From: Nephrocerus scutellatus
Lineage: Eukaryota > Arthropoda > Insecta > Diptera > Pipunculidae
DNA: 64,000 nucleotides
Assembly (NCBI GenBank): GCA_947095585.1
Contig: OX352761.1
Coordinates: forward strand, 135,438,277-135,502,276
Direction: 5' to 3'
The notes below the pieces were generated by a model that saw only the letters and a list, made by a program, of their open reading frames with translations, did not search any database and had not been told where the DNA came from. Shown piece by piece: positions 1 to 11,500 of this stretch. Position 1 is the stretch's first letter; each line of letters starts with the position of its first letter. A program made the position numbers and the translations under genes.

Positions 1-367
1 TTTAAATCTTCTGTGATGGTCAATAAAAATTGAAAATATGATCAAAGCAAAAACAAACAAAACATTGAAGACAACGACACAACAAGTGCCATTTCAGTGT
101 CAGGTACGCCAATTGGAGTCGCTGGATTCTTCGTCACTTCTGAAACTCAGTGACCTTACATAACAACTGAATTAATCATGACATTCAATGCCATATTTTC
201 TCCTTTACATTGCACGATACCGCTTGGTATATTTATCTGTGTATGCCTAGCAAATTTTGGCTAGCTTTTGCCGCGTAGGTACAATATATTTTGCTCTAAC
301 TAAGTAGCTATATGTTCACTGCAATGAGGTAAAGCAGCAGGCAATGATAACTACGCGAACAAGGTAT

Positions 368-933
368 CTGGGACTCTGTAACCATTCCATCGTCGTTAAA
401 AGAAGGCTTAATAGTCAAACTCACCAAGAAAGATGATTTCAGCAATTGCGAAAACTGGAGAGGATTACCCTGCTAAAAACCATAAACAAAGTGATCTCCT
501 CTATAATAGCGCTTACGGAATGCGTTAGAGCCAATTTTGAGAAATGAACATGCAGGATTTTGCCCAAACCGTTCTTGTACTGATCAAATTAACACCCTGC
601 GTATAATAATTGAACAGTCAGTTGAGTATCGCTCTCCTCTGTATGTGGTTTTTGTAAATTTTAAACGCGCTTTTGGTAGCGTGGGCCGAAACATGATGTG
701 GCAGATTCTGTCTAGCTAGGAAAAAAACTCATCAACCTCATCAAGGAGCTGTACCGCGACTCAACTTGCTGCGTCATTCATAACGGTCATTATGGCTCAT
801 CCTTCAACATCTATTCGGGAGTCAAGCAAGGTTGCACCCTCTCAAAATTCTCATCGACTGGTTGATGAAAATAGTAACCCGTACTCTATCGGGTTTGCAT
901 GGAATGTTTTTCACCGCTTAGAAGACCGTTCGT
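368..933 (+). pseudogene. Non-LTR reverse transcriptase fragment (LINE-B copy 1)
   Basis: Closely matches 11815-12400 of the intronic LINE. Readable pieces include ENWRG, the AGFCPNRSCTDQINTLR segment and block A (VNFKRAFGSV, where the usual catalytic Asp of AFDSV is Gly). A small deletion creates a stop near 717, and a second removes part of block B near 840. Both ends are truncated; the 3' side is joined to a DINE-like repeat at 950. Confidence 0.85.
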
Positions 934-949
934 TCGTTTAGGGATTTTT

Positions 950-1140
950 TAAATTCTCTATATTAACGTCGCGTGCCTGTGGCTGGTTGGCCGGCTGGTG
1001 GAATCTTGTAATCAATTTTCAACCCACTTCCTAAAGCCCTATTTTATTTAAACTTTGCACACATGTGTATCTCCGGTGACAACACTTTCCATTAAAATTA
1101 AGAAGTGATCGTGCCCCAAGGTTTGGGGGCTCTATGTTCT
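950..1140 (+). repeat. DINE-1/Helentron-like repeat, 5' end
   Basis: Starts with TAAATTCTCTATATTAAC (950-967), followed by the family's GGAATCTTGTAATCAATTTT segment and one ACACATGTGTATCTCCG module. Truncated after the first module. Confidence 0.6.
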
Positions 1141-1690
1141 TTTTTTTGTGTGTTGGTATTAAAAAAATTATTCGATATTCCTAAAACAGTAGTACTCAAA
1201 GTACTTAATTGAAAACAAACGATTTGTTCAGAATAAGGTCCTCCCTAATTTATTTCCTAGTTTTCGGAGTTCCGCAGATCGTCGCGATAGTTTGCCAAGA
1301 TTCTCGGGGATAACAAAACATGTTTTAAGTGTTAAATTAACAGGACAAGTTTACCCCATTAAACATTAAAGTATTTACAAATAGTTGCTTTTTTTCATTT
1401 GTTTTTTGTAATTTTACGAAGAAGACTAAAAAACGTACAATGACATAAACAAAGCAAATAGCATTGAATTTTGGTTTGATATCCAAGACGACCAGCCGGA
1501 TGCTCTTTCGGATGGTCAGCACGCAACGCAGCAAGCACAACACCTCAAAAGCTTTACTCAGTCATTATTTCTTTTCATTAATACATCCAACTTTATTCTT
1601 CTCCGGGTTCTCCACTTTTTTCTCCTCTTTGACAGTTTCAGTGTTTAATTTGCCGCCTTCCCCTTATTATTAATTTAACGTATTGGGCAG
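1141..1690. other. AT-rich DNA without recognised features
   Basis: No protein motif, repeat family member or RNA gene recognised. Short frames on both strands have no family signature. Confidence 0.4.
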
Positions 1691-1695
1691 TCGAT

Positions 1696-1729
1696 TCAGT
1701 TTAGCCATAGACTCAATCGTTACAAGTTG
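1696..1729 (+). promoter_or_regulatory. Candidate TATA-less Inr + DPE core promoter
   Basis: TCAGTT at 1696-1701 fits the arthropod initiator with A+1 at 1698. AGTTG at 1725-1729 fits the DPE consensus RGWYV exactly at +28 to +32. A GGTCGGTCGG stretch follows. It lies 3.8 kb upstream of the first elongase coding exon on the same strand, so it could drive that gene. No expression evidence is available from sequence. Confidence 0.4.
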
Positions 1730-1890
1730 GTCGGTCGGTCGAGCGGTCGCGATTAGTTGTCATCAATTTTGTTTAATCAGCTAACTTTAAAAAAGAATTG
1801 CTTAGTCAATTGATCAAGTGCATTGAATTTAATTTTATCATAGGCTTTATCACAAGCCTTTATTTTAAGGTATTTTTAATCATCAGAGTA
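1705..1890 (+). repeat. Promoter-proximal block, copy 1
   Basis: Sequence directly downstream of the candidate Inr, including GACTCAATCGTT, GCGGTC, TTAGTTGTCAT, AGCTAACTTTA and ATCACAAGC in order, recurs in diverged form at 2733-2885. Either a duplicated first exon/promoter region or an unknown transposable element. Confidence 0.4.
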
Positions 1891-2460
1891 TAACGTGGAT
1901 GCACAAACAATTACATACATATTCAATAGCAAAGTTATATTTTTAAGCTGCTTGTCACTGTCACCAGACGTTATTTACTTAACTGATTACTAATAGTTAC
2001 AAATGAATATTCGCGAGCGGTATTACCACTTGCAGCGCATATTGTTCTATGCATATATGGAAGAATTTACCAGAGAAAAAATTGATTACATTTAGTAGTA
2101 GTGTGAAACAAAGTAACCTAATCGTATGATGTGCTAATTCTGATTCAGTTGTTACAGCCTACAAAGTAGCTAAAATAATGCTTTTTTGGGTTATTAGCAA
2201 AATTAATTCGATTGTGTATTAAAAGTGGACAGTGTTATCTACATTACCGATTTTAAATGGTAATGAAATGCATTCAAATGTTTGTCGCCTTCAATTGCTT
2301 TGGAATACGTTAGAATAAATTTTTAGTCAACTTTTCGGTTTTGTATAATTCAAAAAATAATTAAATTTTATGAATACATCAAAACGTGCGGCACTTGAGT
2401 TCACGTTGCGATTCAATATTTAGCATTAAATGCTTCGCTTTTCGTTATTATTCATTTTAT

Positions 2461-2695
2461 ACCACCAAGACCCTTCAAGACCCACCTTATGACATCCCCA
2501 ACCGTCCCCCGCCTCACCACGCCACATATATCTCCTCTATATATCAAATGCACGGTCTTCGAGTCAATCTGATACAAAGCCTACAAATGCCAAAGCACAC
2601 CATAGCAACCCCCTCAACACCATCACCACACCACACACCCCTACCTACATCCACCACAACCGTCCCCACCACATCCCAAAGTTTCAGCTATATCA
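2461..2695 (+). repeat. A/C-rich dispersed repeat, copy 1
   Basis: Strand-asymmetric block, very rich in A and C. It shares ACCACCAAGACCC, CCACATATATC and AATGCACGGTCTT-GAGTCA, in that order, with 25047-25330. A 104-codon frame lies across it, but its Pro/Thr/His-rich content reflects the base bias and I do not call it a gene. Confidence 0.45.
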
Positions 2696-2732
2696 GATGA
2701 ACGGTTTCGAGGTAATCGCAGCAGTCAGAGTC

Positions 2733-2885
2733 AGAGACTCAATCGTTCAGTTTGTCGTGCGGTCATGACTAGTTGTCATGATTTTTGGCTAGCCAACTAG
2801 CTTTACAGTAGAAGTGCACTTACTCAATTCAGTAATAGCCCTAATCACAAGCAAACTTATTTAAGACATTTTTTGTAATCAGAAT
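2733..2885 (+). repeat. Promoter-proximal block, copy 2
   Basis: Diverged copy of 1705-1890 with the same motifs in the same order. Its possible initiators (TCAG at 2725 or 2731) do not have a DPE at the right spacing, so promoter activity is less likely here than at copy 1. Confidence 0.4.
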
Positions 2886-3336
2886 GCAGCGATAAATCAA
2901 AACAAAAAACTGGTCAATGATACTGGACGCGCATTATCAAGCCAATCAGATGAATACTATAACAACAATACTGGACTTGGATGATTCGGATCCACTTCCT
3001 TAATTACAGTGTTACTTGTAAATTTATTTATAAGTAGTATATTTTGACGTCCGATAAAATTTGAAGTTAACAATAAGCAGGAGTAAAACCTTCTTTGATA
3101 TTGCTGAACCCGAAGAATTTGAATTCGACACTGGAATAGTGAATTTGAATGCATTTCATGCAAATGCAATTTGTTTATCAGAATCTGTTAGCTATCGTTA
3201 TTTGGTAGACATTTATAATGTATCTATTTTCTCTACTATTTCTACTTTATTTTCGGTGTTCTTTTTAATACACAATTAAATTAAAAGAAATATGTACATA
3301 CATATTTATAATCATATCTTTTCTATTTCCTTGCAG

Positions 3337-3459
3337 ATAAATGAACTAGAAGTGATAAACAAAGGTGTTCATAGTTTTGCCGCGCTCCAAATTATATAGC
3401 TTGCATTTTTCATAGTTTAACTTAGTAGTTTTGCCTTAGCAGATCCGATAAACATTAAG
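3337..3459 (+). other. Possible untranslated internal exon of the elongase
   Basis: A pyrimidine-rich tract ending TTTCCTTGCAG at 3336 is followed 123 bp later by AAG|GTAAGG at 3460. No long frame crosses it. Coding exon 1 requires an upstream non-coding exon and this interval is the cleanest candidate seen. Transcript evidence would decide. Confidence 0.3.
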
Positions 3460-4360
3460 GTAAGGTTGAATTCCAGATTTTCAGATTATCATTTTAATGT
3501 TCATGTATGTACATATGTAATAATAATAAAGTTAAATCCACTTTGTGATCTGAATAGCAAATTGCGATAAATGTCGTTATGAGAATAACTACACTGAAAT
3601 GTATACCAGATATCCTTGAGGATTAAGATATATCCTAAGGTATACGTGGCATGTATGAGATTTTCCTTAAAATTGTATATTTATCTACTTTAATGGAAGT
3701 TTACGATATAGATATAGATACGGTTTTAATGACTTGACAGTCAAATTTTAAAGTCACAGTTTAAAGAGCGTAAACATTACATTGAAATTAAATATTATCC
3801 GTAATCTCCATTTTTAATGTTTTTCAACCAACCAGTTTTATGCTCTTTTTTCCATCATCATTAACACCATCCTCGTCATCATCTTAAATACTCGTTTTTA
3901 GTATCAAAGTATTTTTTAAAGGTACACAAGCGGTAACAAAAAAATAATTTTTGTTCAGTTGTTTTTTTGACATAAAATTAAATAAGTCGGTAAATAGAAT
4001 TAAATTTGAATTCAGATCTGGTTGAATAAAACTGTATTGTCTTGAAAGCCTTGTTACGGGCTCCTATTTTTGTTTGATTTTGGCCGCCATTGCAAGATTT
4101 CTAAGATCAAGGTTTAATCGTTCTTCGATGGCATTTTTCTCATTCAAGTAAAATATCAAAGATCGTTTTTTGCCATCTGCATAAGACCTACATAATAACA
4201 ATTATTGTTTTCAATTATAAACAAATTGTTGATATTAAAAAGAAATCATCAATGCAAAACAAAAGAGACTAATAATTAATAGGAAAACACAATTACAGTT
4301 GCATTTACCGGGCAGGATTTAAGAATTTTATTTAAGCTGAAATTGAAGATCTATTTAATC

Positions 4361-4790
4361 TGAGCTGAAATTTTGTGAGTGTCTAAGTCCTAAATAGAAT
4401 TTTTTATATTCCGAGTATTACCCGAGTTGCGTGTGACGCGTTTGATGGGTTGACATTTTTTTGTTGACTTCTTTGGGTTCCTTTTTAACCACCTTCCACA
4501 CGACCTAGAGCTGAAATTTTGTAAGTGTCTAAGTCCAAAATAGAATTTTGTATATTCTGAGTATTACCCGTGTCGCGTGTGGCGCGTTTGATGGGTTGAC
4601 ATTGTTTTTAGACTTCTTTGAGGTCCTTTTTAACCACCTTCCACACGACCCAGAGAACTGAAATTTTGCGAGTGTCTAAGTCCAAAATAGCATTTTTTAT
4701 ATTCCGCGTATGACGCGTGTGGCACGTGTGATGGTTGGAAATCGCGTTTCTATAAAATATATAAAAGTTTGTACCCGAAAAAAGAAGATA
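4361..4790 (+). repeat. CG-rich tandem repeat element, copy 1
   Basis: About 2.5 units of roughly 147 bp. Each has GAGCTGAAATTTTG, GTGTCTAAGTCCAAAATAG, a CGCGTGT-rich core, GGGTTGACATTTTTTTG and CCACCTTCCACACGACC. The last unit runs into GTTTGTACCCGAAAAAAG. The same unit and the same terminal motif occur at 43921-44760. Confidence 0.75.
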
Positions 4791-5504
4791 AAATGATTTA
4801 CCGACTGATGGAATTGACTGGTATTAATATTTATCGCAATTACTGGCTATTCGGGGTCACTTCATCACCCGCGCACGCCAGCAAGTGCTATGCGATCTGA
4901 TTCCAGATAATTCATAAAAATGTAAAAGCATTAGAAAAAATTATATATAGTAAATAGTAGACAGAAGTATAAAATTTCAGGATACTACTACATATTAACA
5001 CACACACATATTATGCATATACTACAATTTTTTGAAAGATATATGATAACATTAATTTTTGATCAAAATAAATATGGGCCCCCTCAAATGACTGACCCCT
5101 TCATAAAAATGTTTTCATATTAGATTATTGAACAAGCAGTGATGAAAAGTAAAAATGAAATAATGTACATCCAATCATAGTTTTTTATTTTTATAATCAT
5201 AGATATATTGATTATATTTGTAAATTTACCGACCAAAAAAGGTTTTCCAACAATGACATGTCACGAAAATTAATCAATCCATGCATCGTATACACTAATT
5301 GGGTTAAAGTTTTTTCAAATCTTGATAACATCAATAGATCACAGTGGCGTTCCATAATATTGCGTGCATCAGTGTAGCTGCGGCAATTGACTTCTGTTTC
5401 GACCCCGTACATGACTTGTGTAGTTTACTTTTCTATTGCTGGCAATGTCAGACTATACATTTATTATTTATGTTAAATATAATGATATTCTTGTTTTGTT
5501 GCAG
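4791..5504. other. Non-coding DNA before elongase exon 1
   Basis: AT-rich. A 66-codon minus-strand frame at 5212-5412 matches no family that I recognise and probably is not a gene. The CAG acceptor at 5502-5504 closes the last upstream intron. Confidence 0.4.
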
Positions 5505-5512
5505 ATTTAAAA

Positions 5513-5573
5513 ATGGCTCTTATATTACATGGATTTTATGACTGGTATAGAGATCTAATGGACAATCGTAGTG
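5513..5573 (+). CDS. Elongase coding exon 1
   Basis: Codons 1-20 plus one base. An acceptor CAG ends at 5504, so eight bases of 5' UTR precede the ATG and at least one untranslated exon must lie upstream. The donor GTAAGT starts at 5574. Confidence 0.9.
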
Positions 5574-8500
5574 GTAAGTAATAAGAATACTCATATAGTG
5601 TTGCGTTTAACTATTCAGACTAACCAATTATAAAATGCATGCATGTAGCAAATAAACTGACCAAAATTGTTCGATGATTTCTTTTTTTTTGTGTTGAATG
5701 AAAGTGAAAATGATAGAACTCTCATCGATAGCAAGCCTGCAATATACCAAATTTATTAAGTAATTTTGCAATCATGTGGTTTTTGACATTCTTCCAATGT
5801 TAAAATAAATTTTTCAATCAGTCTACAAAACAAAAGAACTTTGGCAACACACTTTTACTTCACTTAACGCACACTTTGACAATGGTTTTCACACTAATTT
5901 GTTTGGGTTAGTGGTGTGAGTTTATTGATGCATAGTGCGCGAGTTTTTCAAGCTAAAATTGTCATATTGACCTAGCATAGCATGCACGATCATTACAGGC
6001 GCTCGACTTAAACCAAGAAAAAGTTATTCAATTTCATTTAATTTCCGCTTCACCACTATTATGGCAAGCAGAAGTTAAAAGAATGGTTTCCATTCTTAAT
6101 AAGTAATCGATTATAATACCTTGTTTTAAAAATCGGGAAAAAAAATCTTCAGTGCTGCGAGGAACTACTTCGTAGTGGCCGTTATTGTCAATTATTTCAC
6201 TTTCTTTGGAACACTTCGCTACCCCCAAAGGCAGTTAGAGCTATCGCGCTCAACAGCGCACCTACACGTCATAAGAGCACTAGGTGCATTAACCTATGGA
6301 TCCCGTTCCAAAAGATGACGGGTGGGTTTTCGTTTGTAAAGTTGAGGTGGCTACTATATAAAAATTCTGAATTTATGAAAAAAAGATTTGAAAGAAATTA
6401 CAAAAAATAGGCAGCCCCCTGACTAAAGTGTGAAACTTTCCAAAATATGGTATTTCTTGTTTTCTTTAAATACCAAACAGGTGTGCAAAATTCATAAGAA
6501 CATGGAATTTGTAAAAATAGTGACCCTCCGACCCAGGAGTCTGACCACTTACAAAATATGTCTATCAACTGCTCATTGTGGTATAAAACCTATACGCAAA
6601 GTTTGAATGCGATCGGTTGAAGGGTTTGACAGTCCATAGGGAACATACACACATACCCACATTCATACATGCATAGTTTCACTTTATATATATAGGTATA
6701 TTCATATATGTACCTACATATAAAAAACAGTATTTATAACCCTTGGTATAAACCTTATTGTAGTTACGAGTAATAAGTTTGTAATTGTCGCAACATGAAT
6801 TTCGTTTTCGTTTTAACTGAGGCGTGATGTAGATGATAGAAGGACACTGTTAGCTGTTGGCTTAGTTGCAATAATAATTTTCACGCAACTACGTTCATTA
6901 AGCATATGTTATGTATGTACTCGTACTTTACTATGGACTTTCAAGCAAGTAGGTGAATTCATTTGTATTCTCCTGCTGTTAATTATTTGCAACCAACCAC
7001 CCCATGACTGATATGCTTCGAATTGTAGCAATTAAATTGCAAAATCTAACTTCATTGGCACACAAAGGCGGCGATGGCGAATGTTGTAACGCATCGATAG
7101 GGGGCTTTTTAGTGCCCACCTTCGTTTAATATTGGCGAAACGTAAAAACTTTCAACATAACTTTTGTCAATTGTCCAAATGTCATTTGTTTGACGCGTCT
7201 GCTGCATAATACATAGAAGGCTACGTTTCGAAAGCTTCCAAATTAGATGTATCCATGGGCGAAAGGTAGGCGGTGACACGAGCGCTACCTCGTCGTTGAT
7301 TAAACTATTAATTTATTTTTGGACGGGCTACGGAAAAGTTCGGATTAATAATGTTGTAAAATTATGCAAGTTTTGTTGGAATAAATATGTTGCGATTTCT
7401 TTGATTTATTTCATAACCACCTTTGTGGGATGGATTATTTGTTGCACGTGAACAATGTAGGTGAAATGAATAAGAAAATTATTAGCGCACAATTGCGAGA
7501 TATAACAAACGGTAATTCACACAAACAAATGCCGTAAAGTTTATTGAATATATATGGTTTTCTAAAAATAAACCAGACTAGTATTAATACTTAAGCTTTC
7601 GAAAATTATCCTACATTGTGAAATCGTAATAAGCTAAACTATAATTTCAGATATAGAGGATTGAATAGAATAGAGGATTGTTCCTCTCGCCGTTACATCA
7701 GAGTCTCGGATCAATTTCTCCAACGCCAGGTTGAAGAGGACGCAGGCCAGTCTCTTTTCTCGAAGGATAGAGGAGAAACTCAACAACTTTATATCACGAT
7801 AATTGCTTCATGTTGTGATATCTCCTTTCTTATGTATGGGGCACAGGATACCTCTTCGCCAGTCTTCTGGCTTCGCTTCTTCCTCCCATACTTGCACTAT
7901 TATTTCATGAATTGCTTGGTGTATTTTCGGGCCTCCCATTTGAATGAGTCCCGCTGGGAGCCCATCTGATCCCGGAGCCTTATTATTTTTGAGCCGATTT
8001 ATCGCCCTCCTAACTTCGTCTATGTTTGGTGGCGGCTGCATAGTATGGTCTTCGATCATTGGTGGAGCCTCCAATTCCTTAGTTAGCTGGCCATTTAGCA
8101 ACTGATGAAAGTCGGCGATTTGATTACCCTCTTTGACTTTGTAGTATGTTTGCAACGCGGTGTATATTGCGTCATACCGCGGACTCTTTGGTAGAACTTC
8201 TGTGCCTGGTGCGGTGCTTGTTCCTGTGCTGTTCTAGTTCACGGACGAGATTCTTCTCACACGCTGCTTTTTTTCGCCGATGAACTTTTTTTCATATCTC
8301 CTTTTCTCTTAATATTCATGAGATTGTGACATTGCTCGGTATGCAACATTCTTACGTTTAGTCGCTAGCTTACATTCATCATCGAACCAGTCGTTTCGAT
8401 CTCTACGACTACTGCCTAAGATGGACTTAGTAGTATAATGACAGTATTCTTAAGGCGTGTCCATTTCTCTTCTACGCCCGACATCTCAGCCCCAGGACTT

Positions 8501-11500
8501 ACTCTCCCTGCATTTAGGGCGAGTCCTATCGCTTGACCGTACATACCCATACCCATACAAATTTTATAAAAAAAGTACCCGCTTTTCTTCAAATTTTACA
8601 CGCATGTGTATCTCCGATGGACGACACTTTTTGTAAAAATTAGGAAGTAATCGGGGCCCGGGTTTGGGGGCGCCCTTTCAAATTTTGTAAAAAAGTACCT
8701 GATTTTTTTCAAATTTTATACGCATATGTATCTCCGATGGAAACACAATTTGTAAAAATTTTTGAGGATCAGGATAGGGGCTCTTAAAATATATTTTCTT
8801 TAAATTTACCCGATTTTATTCAAACTCTGCACATTGCACACATTAGAGAATTTACACGAAAAATTTTAATTTTATGGGTTGTTTTTTTAAATACTGCACC
8901 ACCATCTCGCATAGGTGGTTACTTTGTTCCCACAGATTATTAACGGAGATTATCATCGCCTATCTGTGGTGCGCTTTAAGTCTCTCCATTGCCCATATAA
9001 AGTACCTATATTAGCTGTGGAAAGACTACTTTTTTTATTTCTAAAGAAAAATGAAAAATTAATTTTGTTTTACTTTCTCTTTTCAGATCCCAGAGTTAAA
9101 GATTGGCCGATGATGTCCTCAGCATTTCCCACACTCGCACTATGTGTATTATATGCTTATTTCAGTAAATCGCTTGCGCCAAAGCTAATGGAAAAAAGAA
9201 AACCGATGGACCTTAGAAAAGTTCTAGTTTATTACAATTTATTTCAAACAATATTTAGTGCGTGGATTTTCTACGAAGTAAGCATATCTCAGGACAAAAT
9301 GCCGCACTCAAAGGACACGCACTGTTATTTTAAGCTTTTTTCTCACTTCATTTCAGTATTTGCTGAGCGGGTGGTGGGGTCACTACAGTCTCAAGTGTCA
9401 ACCTGTTGACTACTCCAACAGTCCGCTGGCAATGAGGGTAAGTAACGTCGATATTCTCCAGTCAATATTTAGGCATTCCTCTTGCGACATTCGTTATCTA
9501 CGTTTCTACGTTCAAGAAATGCATCCATCCACCTCTCAAAGTTCACCTAATATTTTGTTTATTTCAAGTAATTTTCTTTCCTTGCATTATGCCCATTTTT
9601 AACACTCAATTTGTGTAGTACTAATTTTGGTTTTCTGTTTTTTTTTCTTTAGAAGTTGATTTCTTTTTAAATTTTATTTTATTATTTTTATTTGTATCAT
9701 TTTCTCATTGTAGATGGCTCGCACATGTTGGTGGTACTACATTGCTAAGTTTACAGAATTCTTCGATACGATCTTTTTCATATTGCGTAAGAAGAACGAA
9801 CATGTCTCGACATTGCATGTCATTCATCATGGTTGCATGCCATTTTCAGTTTGGATGGGCATGAAATTTGCACCAGGTAAATAATATACATTAAAACGGA
9901 GCTTTCCAGAATTGGCTTTTCACTTTTGATTTTGTGCGAAACAGTGAAAATACAGCAGCAACACTTCAAGTTGTTACTTCAGCAGTTTTCCTCTTATTAT
10001 TTTAATTACTTTGTTTTCAATTTCAATGTAGTAGCGTAGTTGCTGGCGACTTTAGTGTAGTTGTTTTTATGTATTAACGGCATGATTGTTCGCCGCCTAT
10101 TAATTAAGACAAATACTCAAGGAATCACTGCTATCGCTAGCATTATCTTTATAAATCAATAATCAATATTTGCTTGCTCTCGCAATTGTAAATTGTACGT
10201 TTTACGAGAAGGAAATATAAAAGTGTGTTCTATGTAAGTAACCCTCTCCTTGGCAATAACTTCTGAACTAACATTTTTCCTGTTTGCTAGTCACTTTTAA
10301 AACTCTTAAGTGGAAACACATACTTAATTATAATTGCTTCTACTTCTACTTACGCATTCAGCTAATTTTTCCCTATATTTTTAGAATTTTGCATTTGTTG
10401 AAAAATTATTCGGTTTGCCATTCAATTATTTCCGCCTACATTGCATATAATAATACATGCAATCGATTACGATGAGAATTACATATCTGTTCATACAATA
10501 ACTATAGATGACCTAACATTCGTTTTATAGTTGACAATAAACATACGATTTACACTTTTAATGCCACTGAATTTTCCATTGCCACCTTTAATACTATTGC
10601 TGAAAATAATTAAAAAATTAATCTGCCATCTTTTGCAAGCATGCAACTCATCATTATTGAAGTTTCGCAGATTAGTAAATGAATTGGATTGCATGTTGCA
10701 TCCAAACGGTGATGATGACGCGATTATAGACATTCATGTCGTAAGCCTCTCGCATCACAACTCCTATCTTATGCGTCCACGTCGCGTCACTGGAAACTCG
10801 GCCAAATCAAGTGAACAATTTCGGTACCCAATCCGATTTGTATTAGCTTGGGTCGGGGCTAAATAAGAAGGGGACTTGCCTTGGTCGGCGGCGCTTCATG
10901 TCGACCTAGGTTGCGGTTGGCCAATCACCACTCAACTGAATTAATTGATTCTTGAAACTAATCAATACTCGGATACATATCGAATTTATCAACAATGACC
11001 TTTGACCCACGGAAAAGGACACGTTTTGGAACTTGGAACATTCGCACGCTCGTCAAGACAACAAAGCTTGCACAATTAACAAAAGAATTTTGTAAATAGC
11101 ATCTAGAGATTCTTGGTCTTAATGAGGTGAGATGGCCTGGAGTAGGGGAAAAACGAACATCTACCGGCGAGTTTCTAATTTTTTCGGGTAAGCCTGCAGG
11201 AGAACACCATGTGAATAGAGTGGGATTTCTACTCTCTAAAGCCGCGAGAAAATCGTTACAAGACTGGCAAGCAATATCCGATAGAATTATTATTGCAAGA
11301 TTTAAATCTGCTGTTCGACAAAACTAGAAAGGAATGGATATCAGATAGCACATGGAACACCATTCGTGAACGTCCATGCATCAAAGTACAGTTAAACGCG
11401 GCCTAGGGTGCCGTGCGAAGCGCATTAGCGCGGAAGTATAGGGATCTGGACCGGCAAGTTGGCTGTTCAGCTAGGAACGACAAACGAGCATGGCTAAGCG

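Noticed and set aside
2386..2700. 104-codon frame rich in Pro, Thr and His
   Set aside because: It lies in a repeat with strong A/C bias that also occurs at 25 kb without the frame.
5212..5412. 66-codon minus-strand frame before elongase exon 1
   Set aside because: No recognised motif or splice context; may be chance in a low-stop stretch.
9360..9602. 80-codon + frame starting inside exon 3
   Set aside because: It is in a different frame from the elongase and runs into the intron.
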